Positions 54,107 to 63,450 of a DNA stretch of 64,000 nucleotides are shown piece after piece. The stretch is from Cristatella mucedo (taxonomy: Eukaryota; Bryozoa; Phylactolaemata; Cristatellidae). Each line of letters begins with the position of its first letter. Within the stretch, counting starts at the first letter, position 1. The DNA lies in the NCBI GenBank assembly GCA_009760855.2, contig WPIO01000008.1, positions 11,488,501 to 11,552,500 on the forward strand, given 5' to 3'. A program made the position numbers and the translations under genes. The notes beneath the pieces were generated by a model. The model had not been told where the DNA came from. It made no database searches and saw nothing but the letters and a program-made list of their open reading frames with translations.

Positions 54107-54359
54107 TGTGTGCATGTGTGTGAAGATAGGTAGCCGAATTGATAGTGATGGTGACCCGGTTTCCTTTTTAGCCCAAAGATTATGTGCTACTGAAGAATCT
54201 CCATGTACTACTGTGTACTGAAGATGAGCAAGAAGCAGTCGGTGTTCCACAAAGAGAGCTTGTACAGCTAGTGATGCACGGTGGTACTCAATTCAACCGT
54301 GGATTGACTGTCCTGTCCTTGGACGATACCCGAGTGCAAACCCTGCAAGATGCTTTCAG
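41615..54359 (+). CDS. POT1: POT1, protection of telomeres 1 (N-terminal part)
   Basis: Six plus-strand exons: 41603-41726 (ATG at 41615), 48696 to about 48871, 48974-49087, 50374-50552, 50758-50908 and 54172-54359. Phases agree and give about 306 residues. POT1 binds the single-stranded telomeric overhang within shelterin, blocks DNA-damage signalling and controls telomerase access. OB1 shows YDVYGVVKFFKPPYKTRGT, CLFFEN, GDVVRFHRLK and GFACLVFSGEVG. OB2 shows YFDLVCQVIGV, LLKAWDGTRTP, VDIFIFDNHTVQAYDLK and LVMHGGTQFNRGLTVL. By my alignment, human DNA-contacting K33, Y36, F62 and H266 are kept, and Y223 is Phe. The exon 2 donor is uncertain (GCG|GTGGCT at 48871, or AAG|GTTATT at 48841). The C-terminal OB3 and TPP1-binding exons were not found; they may lie unrecognised after 54360 or beyond the window. 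Introns 1 (about 7 kb) and 5 (3.3 kb) are filled with LINEs and SINEs. Confidence 0.93.
42171..42999 (-). mobile_element. LINE-A, young 5'-truncated copy in POT1 intron 1
   Basis: Minus-strand copy, flanked by GTTCT on both sides (42166-42170 and 43000-43004), a 5-bp target-site duplication. It runs from the TAA repeat and 3' untranslated region up to SLDDHISSTVKSAYFQL of the RT C-terminal domain; RLDFCNSLLTGLPACAIRRL and LADLHWLPVKQRIDFKVLSL are readable in one open frame. I found no difference by eye from 61652-62480 over about 800 bp. It is antisense to POT1. Confidence 0.95.
43005..43962. other. POT1 intron 1, unassigned
   Basis: AT-rich intronic sequence. Several short segments recur between about 43280-43540 and 43680-43870 (for example the AAGGTACATGTGTGAAGCC/GCATGTACGTCCATCTACC areas and TTGTACATTCCATAA/TTATGGAATGTACAA), in part as inverted copies. 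No exon recognised. Confidence 0.4.
43963..44130 (+). mobile_element. S1b SINE in POT1 intron 1
   Basis: GGGCCGTGATAGCCCAGGAG then GTAAGGTGCATGCTCTTCAC, B box CGGGTGTTCAAATCC, tail TTAAGTCAGCTATTATTATT. Same head as the SINE at 28313-28487. In POT1 sense orientation. Confidence 0.8.
44313..47400 (-). mobile_element. LINE-A, longest copy, endonuclease plus RT
   Basis: This minus-strand non-LTR retrotransposon is the most complete here. Endonuclease (APE type): LISENGIDLLALTETWLKS and GGGVAIIMRSKF (46786-47241), then FLVMGDFNVHFD, GHTLDQIF and the SDH motif (45956-46798). RT: LDPIPTVLLLRCINLLLPCI near 45760-45810, then ALQWFRSYLSGRLQSIDVNG and GSVLGPVLFTVYTPLLADVI, catalytic HFYADDTQLYLCF, thumb and C-terminus as in the young copies, with the TAA-type tail at 44313. 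About 100 codons between SGHVPCF and FDT (motif A side) are deleted, a TAG replaces the Q of VPQGS at about 45495, and there is a frameshift near 45650. Jockey-superfamily, L2/CR1-like. It cannot be autonomous. It lies antisense in POT1 intron 1. Confidence 0.92.
47401..48695. other. POT1 intron 1, right part
   Basis: Intronic sequence. A run of seven G lies at about 48639-48645. A 104-codon plus-strand frame at 47446-47760 has no motif. No exon recognised before the acceptor at 48695. Confidence 0.4.
49428..49545 (-). mobile_element. LINE-A tail only, older
   Basis: A TAA repeat followed by TACACTTGATAAATTGCCCT and CACTTTACATTTTTTGCAAA: about 118 bp of the LINE 3' end on the minus strand. 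It directly abuts a second tail starting at 49546. Confidence 0.8.
49546..50235 (-). mobile_element. LINE-A, 5'-truncated, in POT1 intron 3
   Basis: Starts with an interrupted AAT/TAA repeat and TGTACTTGATAAAGCGCCCT. The RT C-terminus is readable (FRSLHSLAPAYLSDLLPHQA, FGDRAFSSYAPKALNTLP), ending at about 50235 near the LQLVQNSAARLV region. More diverged than the 42-kb copy. Its 5' end lies about 140 bp upstream of POT1 exon 4. Confidence 0.88.
50909..51552. other. POT1 intron 5, unassigned part
   Basis: Intronic. No exon or repeat recognised between the donor at 50909 and the LINE tail at 51553. Confidence 0.45.
51553..52495 (-). mobile_element. LINE-C, 3' half, split by SINE
   Basis: TAA repeat, then TTTGTATAGAACCCTAAGAG and CCAGGTGCTTTACAACTCAC as the 3' end. 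Upstream coding pieces on the minus strand include KHRIDFKILYLAYRSLHSL, MPLDEHISSTLKSVYF, KIRACLEKSMTAKLAHTFV and CNSVYSG. It continues after the SINE at 52668. Old, with stops; in POT1 intron 5. Confidence 0.82.
52497..52664 (+). mobile_element. S1 SINE inserted in LINE-C
   Basis: CCCACACTAGGTAAGGTGGT, B box GTGGGTTCGATTCC, GCAGTGGGCGATTCTTTATC, tail TTTAATCAGCTAGGATTTTT. The first bases (GAGCCGTGATGG) are missing. It interrupts the LINE-C reading. Confidence 0.88.
52668..52990 (-). mobile_element. LINE-C, continuation 5' of the SINE
   Basis: ACTGGAGTGATGCTAGCTGA then ACCAATCTTGAGTGTTAG continues the RT region. AAGGTACCCCATACTGTAAG and GATGCCAGTGATGCTCCGGT match the conserved part upstream of the YADD box in LINE-A (45490-45610). 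The stretch between them, including YADD, is largely lost. Confidence 0.7.
53060..53860 (-). mobile_element. LINE-A-like, old copy
   Basis: AATGCCCTATGAGAACTAAATCT, CTAGGCACTTTATATTTG, then TTGCCAAGTCGGGAGATGTC, GAGAATGAAGGGACCTACAA and GTGGTATCTTTATCTAAGCA align collinearly with 42190-42990. Many indels. In POT1 intron 5. Confidence 0.78.
53958..54122. repeat. GT microsatellite before POT1 exon 6
   Basis: About 165 bp of (GT)n with GC and CATG interruptions ends about 50 bp upstream of the POT1 exon acceptor at 54171. Long GU repeats near acceptors can affect splicing in animals; any effect here is conjecture. Confidence 0.95.
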
Positions 54360-56476
54360 GTCTGATATCGTTCATTTTCTATTAATGCAGTATCCAAGTT
54401 GGTCGCCTACATAGTAAATATGGATCCCTTTAAGTGGAATGGCAATCAGCTGACTCTTTTGTGGGCAGGCTTGAACCTTGGGGCAGCTTCTTTGGTAGAT
54501 CCTCAAAATGGTCTTCATGATGGTATGTTCAGATTGTATGGTTTTATGGCATTTTCTAGATTTCCTTCGATTAACATAATAAGAAGACCCTCACTTTCGA
54601 CTGAGCAGTTTGTACCAAAAGAAATTTAAATGCCTAGTTTTATACACATTTTCATTTTCGATAGGGCTGTTTACACCGAAAAGAAATTTAGACCCCTAGT
54701 TTTAGACACACTTAAGAGTTGACATGCCCCTTCTTTGGAAATTTTTCAAAGTAGAAGCTTCAAAGCAGACTCAGAAACTGTTGCTGCTGACGTCGACTTA
54801 GTTATTATTCGTAGAGCTTGCTTTTCCGAAGTTTTGACGTTTGTAGCTTGCTGTCTTAGAAGCTTGGCTGTCCTGCCAGTCCACCAAACAACGGGTCTCT
54901 GGGTTTTGTCTCTTAGGGAAGTTATTTTGATACTCTTGGTAGCAGCTCAAGCAAGCCTGGCCTGCCGGCACTTGTCTGAGCCAAGTGCAGAGAGTCGTGG
55001 GAACTGGCTCCAGCCGGTCACCCACTGCCAAGCCTCGTGCACCACCTCCACTGCCTACCCTTGTACTCTTGTCATTTGCAGGGGAGGAATGGATAGCCAA
55101 GGCAACTTTCTATACAAGAGGAGTAGATTCCTAGAATTCCCTATTGGAATTCTAGGCCCGAAGAAGCACCAATGTGTCCCAATAAAGAGTGTGATCGGCT
55201 TTCTCGTGAGTTTAGCACCACTGGGGTGGGGCTTGGAGACCAAAGAATTAAGGTTTGGCTAACCTGTTGTAGTACCTCTAAAAAAATATTTCTCTTTTAC
55301 TGTAAGCATAGCGATTGCTGCTGGAAAAATGAGAGAGTACTACCACTACTGTATATTTTCTGCCGTGAAAATAAACTGTGAATATTCACAATTAAAAAGG
55401 TGTAAATTTCTCAAACTATGGAGATTGGGGCCGGGGAATGCAGACCGGTGCAACAAAGTGAAATTGAAGAGGTTACCATTAAATTTCGATATTGAAAACA
55501 ATTTGAAAACCCTTCAGAATGGGAGCTTGATCATCTAACTCTGCATATTGCATACGAAGATATCCATCTCAAACTGCCCAAATTATAAGCAATGTGTACC
55601 CCTACAAATTGTGAATATGACTTGTATATACCTGCTGGCTATGAATGACAACATTGACTGCATTGTGTGCCTCAGCATGCATTTAGTTGGCTATTGTTGG
55701 TTGTTGGTCGTTCACCAGTATGAACGCACTAAGTATGAAAGGATTGCCTGCTTTTGACTTGTTAATGGAGAGCTCGGTCATTCGGTTCGATTTAAGGGTG
55801 GGCTGACAGCCCCGGACTCGACTTAATCTTCTGAGCAAACTTGCCCTCTATTGATTTCAATGATTTTTATTTAGTAAGGATGCAACGACAACCGTGTGAC
55901 ATCCTTGTTTGAACTTTGTGCTATTGCTATTTCATTGTGGCACTGCTTTTGCATGTAACTCTAGGTGTGCTTTCCAACTCCTACCCTAGGTGCAATAGAG
56001 TGAACCAGCTGCTTAGCAATAATTTTATGAATATCAGCTGCTCTTATGTGCCAGGGGAAGCCCCTCAGTTCATACACACAGTTTGGGTTGCCTGGTGACA
56101 CGTACCGGATAGCAAACGGTCGGTCGGCTATTGCATTATTAGGCTAGTAGCTCTAATTATGAGTGGGACACCCATCATTCGTAGCACTCGCACCGCCAAC
56201 CGAGTTTTGTTTTTGTTAAGACGCTCTTATGAGGACTTCAGTAGGAGCCAAAGACAGCAGATCTTGTGGGCATGTGCCACATGTGGAGATATGTGTTTTG
56301 CGTGTTTTGTCTATCTTACGAAGGCCCATAATCAAAAGGACAACCGAGCATTACTGGCAGACGATGCGATGTGCTCTGCTGGCTCATCCCTGCTGGTAGT
56401 TTTATGGCTGCATGCATCCACGGTGCTGGACTTTAGATTTACCACTCTCAAAACCTCCCGATACACTCGCTTAGTC
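54360..56476. other. downstream of POT1 exon 6, unassigned
   Basis: Should be POT1 intron and possibly further exons, but none could be fixed. Candidates seen: a proline-rich frame at about 54950-55135 and a segment at about 54469-54523 ending in GATG|GTATGT. Their phases do not fit the preceding exon, so they are not called. A perfect inverted repeat lies at 55130-55156. Confidence 0.4.
55130..55156. repeat. perfect inverted repeat, 11-bp arms
   Basis: CCTAGAATTCC, five bases CTATT, then GGAATTCTAGG. The arms pair perfectly. No element is associated with it. Confidence 0.9.
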
Positions 56477-56925
<449 letters not shown>

Positions 56926-57624
56926 GATGCTCAAGGCTTTTAAGTAGCGTATTATAGAATGCTCGTGAGACACAGGATGGGATTCGTGCCTACCACAAGT
57001 GAGGACTTCCATTCCTCAGCTAGCCATAGCAATCTGCATTCTTCAAATGCAGTATACACTAGCCAGAATGACTTAGCAGTGTCATGAAGTTGTAATCTTT
57101 TTCTTGTTATTCCGAACAACAGGCTACAGCATTATTGGCAGCCCTAGATCACTCGTGTACCAATATGCTGATGCTATAAACATAGCAGGTTATGCAGCAC
57201 TGTGAACTCCTTATAATAACAATGCATTCTTGTGTTGCTAGGGATGTTTGTAGTAGTGTATGGATACCACCAAAGTTTCTTTACAAGCATATTACAGTTA
57301 GCGGTTTGTGATCAAATAATCACGCTATACTGAGGTTGAGACAGGGGGCCGGTATAAAGTGTCAAATTGTGTCCTATTCTGAATATCCATACCATGGAGC
57401 AGCTGACTGCAGGCCTAATAATGAGCGAGAGTTCTTAGTCAAATTGGCCTTTCGGTTTCCGAATGCCCGCAGTCGTACGGTAGACTCTAAGGGAATATGA
57501 ACCATACCTTTTCATTTATCTTTATTAGGTGTGGCTCGGTCCATTCTAGTTCATGTGCATTTCAATGCGTCGTCAGATAAATTAGTAGTAACTTGTACTT
57601 GATTTGTTAAAGGACAATAGTCTC
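56926..57624. other. unassigned sequence
   Basis: Nothing recognised. Confidence 0.35.
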
Positions 57625-57838
57625 ATGATTCGTCCTTTGTGTGCTAATGTGTGCTGACACTGTGCCTGCTGCTACTAACCATGTCCACGTGCTGACCCTG
57701 TGCATGTCACATCTAACAATGTTAGTCTCGATGACGTTGCGAATGCTACCACTGATAATTTTGTCATGCTTTCTTTACAACATATGTAAAGTGCCTAGAA
57801 AGAGATCCAGTTCTCTCAGGGTACATTATTATTATTAT
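57625..57838 (+). mobile_element. LINE-A 3' end, older copy
   Basis: ATGATTCGTCCTTTGTGTGC, GCTGACCCTGTGCATGTCAC, CATATGTAAAGTGCCTAGAA, AGAGATCCAGTTCTCTCAGG and a TTA repeat: the 3' untranslated end in plus orientation with substitutions. Confidence 0.82.
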
Positions 57839-59652
57839 ATAAATTTCGATTGCATAATTTTAAAAAGGCAGCACACTCGTTGGAGATGGCAAGTCGTTTA
57901 ATTCAGCTGCTCTCACTCAGATTTAGCCCCCCCCCATGGCATGCCTTGAGGTTACATCGGCCTGTCTCGGCTTCCTTTTGGTGCCCCTCTTTCCCTAATG
58001 CCAAACCTCCAAATAATGCGAGGCAAAATAGCCCATAGTGACATTTAACTTATTGGTGGCCAGTCGGGTATTAAGTCTAGGTAAATCTTGGGTTAGGTCA
58101 GCATCAACTGTTCACGGATCAAGATTTGGATGCTCTTCTACATGGAAAGAGTCCCAGAAAAGGAGCCTTACCAACTTGTATAGACATCTAAAACTGAACA
58201 TCTAACTCTTTTCATACTAATGCTACTACGACCGTTGTGAGTGACTGTATATTGGTCATTTTAATCGCCAAGGACTTTGCAAATACTACCCTGTGCTGCA
58301 ATCTAATTCGTCGGGTACGATAGCAGCATTAGACCCAAGCCAGCAGCTGTCTGCTGCAACTCTTCTCCAGTAAGGTGCCAAGCTAGCTGTCATGTAGTAT
58401 ACATGTTACAGCACAGGCCTTGATGCCCTTAGATTCTGAATATGCCTCGGGTGTAGCAAAGGTCTAACTTTGAGCTAAGGACCAAATTCTTTATAACGAA
58501 TGCTGCCAGCTGGAAAGTTGGCACCGAAAGAAGCCTTGGAGCAAGGCGGGCAGCCAACTGGGGTACAGGGGAGGCTTTTGGGGCGACACAGGAAAGTAGG
58601 TAGCTTACTTTTGGGACTCACCGGGGTGATGTTCACTGGCTGGTTAGCTGAGTTTACAGCTGCCTAGCGTTCAGTTTGGTCGACATCACTGCTAGTGCTG
58701 TTTGCTGTACGGTTCTGTGCTGAGGGGCAGTAAGAAACTTTTGACCACACCTCTATCCTGCTTGTAGCCCATGCCTTCGCTTCAAGGGGGATGGCTGGTT
58801 GACGGTCATTGCCGTTGACTTAGCCATGAGGGGGAGAACCTCATAAATGCAGCCAGAGCGCCTTGAAAAGCTATATGTACTCACGGAACCACAGGATTGT
58901 TTACCTTGCTAGGGGACGTCTGTCAAAGGACTTCAGATGAATGGACCCTAGTAGAAGCATCTCCGGTTGCATATATTTGCGCTCCTTTGCATTAAGAAAA
59001 AATTTGTTCGGGGTGAATTTAGAGTCGTAAACCTATGCGACAACAAAGCAAACATTCCGATTTCAGGTTGGGGAGGCCCCTAACGAGTGAATATTGGATG
59101 CACTTGAAAGAATACCGGGCCGGTACCCAGCTTTGTTGATAAATAGTGCTTCCTATCCTGCATAAGAAGTGCCTACATAAAGGTTTAGTTCTTTTAAGGC
59201 TCTATACAATTGCTTGTGTATTATTAGTGTGGAGTGCCTCTTGGACAGATATGACCCCTCAATTCTGATCATGTTCTTAAGGAGTAGGTCATTTCTAGTA
59301 GGGACCACTCGTTTCAACTTGTTAATATACATGGAAATTCCAGTGCCTCTGTCAGCTCAGCTTGAGATCAGGCGAAACTGGTGCTGTATGCGAAGTCAAA
59401 CCGGTGTGTCAACTTCTGTTTGCTATGCTGCAGCCGCATGGGTGCCTAATGTTTCGTAACCGGCAGGCTTGCGTTATCTCGTTCATCACCCGATGCCACT
59501 CCCAAATCTGAGCAATATCAAATATTCCAATAATATTGGTGGGAGTGGTGAGGTGGCAGCCTAAAAGACGATCTCAAATCATGCGAAATGCAATCGATCG
59601 GTGAACGAGTAGGTACGTTACATAATTAGAATTAACTCGTCCAACCCGACAG
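57839..59652. other. unassigned sequence before tRNA gene
   Basis: No exon or repeat recognised. It could be POT1 intron or intergenic DNA. Confidence 0.35.
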
Positions 59653-59734
59653 GACGAGGTGGCCGAGTGGTTAAGGCGGTGGCCTGCTAAGCCACTTCCC
59701 TCTGGGAGCGTGGGTTCGAATCCCATCCTCGTCG
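59653..59734 (+). tRNA. trnS-GCT: tRNA-Ser (anticodon GCT)
   Basis: An 82-nt class II tRNA. The acceptor stem GACGAGG (59653-59659) pairs with CCTCGTC (59727-59733), with discriminator G at 59734. The A box is TGGCCGAGTGG, the anticodon loop CTGCTAA with GCT, the long variable arm TTCCCTCTGGGAGCG-like, and the B box GGTTCGAATCC. All stems pair, there is no CCA in the DNA and no intron, and a T-run terminator follows. It is almost base-for-base a typical animal tRNA-Ser(GCT), decoding AGC and AGU. Unlike the SINE heads it keeps full cloverleaf pairing, so it is a functional gene. Confidence 0.97.
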
Positions 59735-59740
59735 CGTTGG

Positions 59741-59750
59741 TTTTGTTTTT
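59741..59750 (+). terminator. RNA polymerase III terminator of tRNA-Ser
   Basis: TTTTGTTTTT, seven bases after the mature 3' end. A run of at least four T on the non-template strand stops polymerase III. Confidence 0.9.
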
Positions 59751-60021
59751 ATGCCATTACTCCACGATGTGAAGTCATATAGGTAGAACCATGGGGTGAC
59801 AATATAAGAGGATGCGTTGGATCCACGACCTTCCGGCTCAGCTCACAGCTAGGGCAGCAACTCTGTAAAGAAACGCCAAGACGATCATTAACATAAAAGC
59901 AAGTAGAATGCTGCTGTAACAATAGAGAAATCAAAGTACCAAATGTACCTGGTAGCTCTTTCTTTTTTGTTAGTGAACCTGCATAATTCTATACCCTACG
60001 TAAGTAAAGAAACGTGCACAT
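59751..60021. other. unassigned spacer
   Basis: Nothing recognised. Confidence 0.35.
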
Positions 60022-60115
60022 ATGCTTCGGGGCTCGAGCCCACTACCACTATCATAAAATACATTCACCTTGACCTTGGTTGGGGCCAGCACCTTAGCCA
60101 CTGGGCCAAATCAGA
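60022..60115 (-). mobile_element. S2 SINE head
   Basis: CTTCGGGGCTCGAGCCCACT (B box, minus) and CACCTTGACCTTGGTTGGGG, CCAGCACCTTAGCCACTGGG (A box). The LINE-like tail is not evident on its left. Confidence 0.75.
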
Positions 60116-60251
60116 GCGGCAGCCCTGCTTTGGGTTCAGTGTAAGCCCGTTATAAGCTTTCTGGCAGCTGATACTTACTTGGAACTGCATTCCTTCTCAA
60201 AAGTCTTTTTCCACCTGGTTACGTGACATCCACTGGTGCCTGCTGATGGCT

Positions 60252-60425
60252 TAAAAAAATATTAGCTGATTTAACAGCCTCGTTTGTATAGCAGCACAAG
60301 AGCCTTATCGGCTATCACCACCATTTCCAGTTGGCAATTAAGGATCGCTTGACTGCATGATTTGAATCCACGACCTTGGTCGAAAAGAGCGAGCATGTTA
60401 CCTCCTGGGCTATGGTACTGGCTCC
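60252..60425 (-). mobile_element. S1b SINE
   Basis: Plus-strand reading: AAAAATATTAGCTGATTTAA, CAGCCTCGTTTGTATAGCAG, AGAGCCTTATCGGCTATCAC, then GAATCCACGACCTTGGTCGA and TTACCTCCTGGGCTATGGTA. Full length, minus strand, moderately diverged. Confidence 0.83.
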
Positions 60426-61227
60426 TGGTGTCCAGTAATTCTACTTAGCCTACAGAAGAATACGTCATGAATTTCTGCTACTTATATAATAATGCTTGCT
60501 AATCTTGCATAAATACATATTTTTTTATATGGCAAATAATTTAATAGGTCGGGTCTCCACGGTTTTTAATAACCTCTATCATTATTGTGTGGCACGGAGG
60601 CCCGAGGCAGCATTAATCAGCCTCTTACAAGTCTGGTGGGAGGCTGCTTGATATTTCCACATAAGACTAGAATTTGCTTATATTGCAGCTATGAGTAATT
60701 GAATTGATTACATCAAGGCTGCCACTCTGCTGCTATTGTTTTCGTGTCAGCAGCTGCTGGTATGGGAAGGAAGGCACGAAGGTTTTGCCTTTATCAAGCA
60801 ATGGCCCAGCTCATGGATTACTTTATGCCTATTGTAATAACTGGCATAAATTCGGCTTGCATGTGGCCAAGATGTTTCCTGTTGAAGCCCATGGACAGTT
60901 GTGGTATTGATTTGTGATGTCTGCTGTGGCAGGTGAACAGATACTTTCTGTTGTAAGGCTTGCAACTCTTAAGCGAGCCTTTTGAGTACACACAGGTCAG
61001 ATCAACATATATTTAATGATGCAAGTGTGAGTTCCGTGACTCAGGTTCAGGATGCAAGCTCAGCTTGAAAAATAACATGTGCTGCAGAGTGACTCGTTTA
61101 AATCTTGGAGTAGTTAAGGATAAATTGTAACTGCTGATTAATTGTTTAATAAAACCATGCTCTAAGAATGGAAACAGATGTTCAACTGTAAAAGGGCTCT
61201 ATAATGTGGTCGTCGTTTGTTGACTTC
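60426..61227. other. unassigned sequence
   Basis: Nothing recognised. Confidence 0.35.
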
Positions 61228-61304
61228 TGCCGTGCTTTGGCCCAGGTGGTAAGGTGCTCACCTTTCATGACCAAGGTAGTGGAGTCGAGCCCTGCTAGAA
61301 ATAC
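61228..61304 (+). mobile_element. SINE head fused to LINE
   Basis: GGCCCAGGTGGTAAGGTGCT then CACCTTTCATGACCAAGGTA and a B-box-like GGAGTCGAGCCC. It is a tRNA-like SINE head that runs directly into LINE RT sequence (CAATGGTTCAGGTCCTATCT) without the usual SINE tail. Confidence 0.65.
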
Positions 61305-61645
61305 TCTGCAATGGTTCAGGTCCTATCTCTGTGGGAGACTCCAGAGCATGGATGTCAACTAGTAAAAATCAGTCAAGGAGCCCCTCAAGTATGGGGTGTA
61401 CCTTGGGGCTCAGTGCTTGGTCCACTTTTTTCAGTATTTACACCGTTCCTCTTGCCGATGTAATCGCCAAGCACAATCTAATCTTTCACTTCTGCCGAGA
61501 ACACACAGCAATACCTATACTTTGATCCCTCCCAGCTTTTCCAGAATGGCAAAATCTCTCAACTCCCTTGCTGCATGTATTGCTGACATTCGCACTTCGA
61601 TGGCAGCAAAGGTTCTCAAATTGAATGACGATGAAGCTAACTTGG
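61305..61645 (+). mobile_element. LINE-A RT piece, left of nested insertion
   Basis: WFRSYLCGRLQS-like, YGVYLGAQCLVHFFQYLHR-like (frameshifted GSVLGP block), LADVIAKHNLIFHF, then LNSLAACIADIRTSMAAKVL and KLNDDEANL. It is the RT palm to thumb region in plus orientation with frameshifts around the YADD box. It stops at the TAA tail of an inverted LINE and resumes at about 62624. Confidence 0.85.
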
Positions 61646-62623
61646 TAATAATAATAATAATAATAATATTGCACTTGATAAAGCGCCCTCAGAGAACTTA
61701 ATCTCTTTCTAGGCGCTTTACATTTGCTGCAAAGTGATACGCAATAGAATAGTAAGTAAAATCATGCTTGAAAAACAAACAAAATGAATAACATGGTTAG
61801 GGGTTACATGCACTGGGTCAGCATGCAAATGTGGTTAGTGGCAGCATGAACAGTGTCAGCACGCATAAGCACATCGAGGACGAATCACAAGGACCCACTA
61901 AATGCTGTCCTAAATAGGTATGTTTTTAAGTTTCTTTTAAATGTGGTCAGGTCAGGGGATGTTCTGATGCAGGTCGGGAGGGAGTTCCAGGCTGTGGGAG
62001 CATACGAGCTAAATGCACGGTCTCCAAAGGATTTAAGGTTTGTACGAGGTATTTCTAGACTGTTGGATTCCGAAAAGCGAGTGGTACGATGCTTTGCCTG
62101 ATGGGGTAGTATCTCTGAAAGATAGGCTGGAGCCATAGAATGAAGAGACCTAAAAGTGAGCGACAAAACCTTGAAGTCAATCCGTTGCTTGACTGGTAAC
62201 CAGTGCAGGTCGGCGAGAAGTGGAGTAATGTGGCAACTGCGACGCTCACGACAGACAAGCCTAGCTGCAGAGTTTTGCACCAGCTGCAATCGCCTGATCG
62301 CACATGCTGGTAGGCCAGTAAGCAGTGAGTTGCAGAAGTCGAGACGAGATGTCACGAATGCATGGACCAACTTGGACGTGGTATCCTTATCTAAACAAGC
62401 CCTAATTTTAGCAATGTTATGAAGCTGAAAATAGGCTGATTTGACTGTGGAGCTGATGTGGTCGTCTAACGAGAGGTCGCTTTGGAATATGACACCTAGA
62501 TTTCGAGCTGATGCAACTGGAGATATGCTGGCAGAGCCAATTTTGAAAGTCAGCCTTTCCAATTTCTGAATAACACTAGGTTTGCCCATAACTAGTAAGT
62601 TAGTTGTATCATCGTTTAGTTTT
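61646..62623 (-). mobile_element. LINE-A, young copy nested in older LINE
   Basis: Minus-strand copy whose first about 830 bp match 42171-42999 with no difference seen by eye. It extends further 5', through SARNLGVIFQSDLSLDDHIS and GKPSVIQKLERLTFKIGSAS to LKLNDD. One open frame of 234 codons covers the RT C-terminus (61885-62589). It sits inside the plus-strand LINE, so the pair looks head to head. Confidence 0.93.
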
Positions 62624-63450
62624 AGTTTTGAGCAAACCTAGTGGAATTCAGATTTTGGAAACCTAACGCTCAAATTCGGCTCTGCCAGCATATCTCCTGT
62701 TGAATCTGCACGAAATCCAAGTTTCCTGTTCCAAAGTGAAAATTCACTAGACGACCACTTCAGCTCCACAGTGAAGTCTGCCTACTTTCAGCTATATCCC
62801 ATTGAAAAAAATTCAGTTCTGTTTAGACAGGGATACCACATCCAAGTTGGTCCTAGCATTTGTTACAACTGATATCGACTTCTGTTGCTCATTACTTACA
62901 GTTCTTACGGTCTGTTCAATAAGGTGCTTACACTTGGTCGTGAACGTTACAATTGCCACGTTATATCACTTCTCACCGACCTGCATTAGCCCCCAACAAG
63001 CAGTGCATCGACTTTAAAAAGATTTTGTCTCACTTCAAGGTTCCTTCATTCTTTTGCTCCAGCCAATTTATCAAAACTCCTCCCCAATCAGGCTAGGCAT
63101 CGTGCCACCTGCTCTTCTGATTCAAGTCGTTTAGCTATGCCTCAAACCAACCTCAAATCCTCTGGAGACCGTGCCTTCAATGCATATGCTGCCAAAGCCT
63201 GAAATTCACTCCCAGTTGATATCGGGTACCCCTTGAAGTGACGACATTTAAAAAGAGGCTAAGAACGCACCAGCTCTAGTAGCACTTGCTGGGTCCTTGT
63301 AAATGTTCCTTTGTATGCTTATGCATGCGAACACTGCATGCTACATGTAACCATATTGCTATGCTTCCCTTACTGCATATGTAAAGTGCCTAGAAAGAGA
63401 TTAAGTTCTGTGAGGATGCTTTGCAAATGCATTTTTATTGTTAAATGTAA
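62624..63450 (+). mobile_element. LINE-A RT piece, right of nested insertion
   Basis: It resumes the plus-strand LINE: SKPSGIQILET, FQSENSLDDHFSSTVKSAYF-like sequence, LFRQGYHIQVGPSICYN, then FGDRAFNAYAAKA-like sequence near 63160, and the 3' untranslated end with GCATATGTAAAGTGCCTAGAAAG near 63375-63400 and TTTTTATTG. Old, with many stops. Confidence 0.82.

Noticed and set aside
53818-54250. Cys/Val and His/Thr open frames
   Set aside because: Translations of the GT microsatellite beside POT1 exon 6.
54469-54523. Possible small POT1 exon (acceptor TGGGCAG, donor GATG|GTATGT)
   Set aside because: The only frame open through the donor has the wrong phase for the preceding exon.
55172-55240. 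CPNKEC segment resembling the Cys pair of the POT1 C-terminal domain
   Set aside because: Only two cysteines, no further alignment, and no suitable upstream acceptor in phase.
54735-55262. 175-codon plus-strand open frame after POT1 exon 6
   Set aside because: No similarity to POT1 or other families that I can recognise; a proline-rich alternative frame overlaps it, but its phase does not fit the previous exon.
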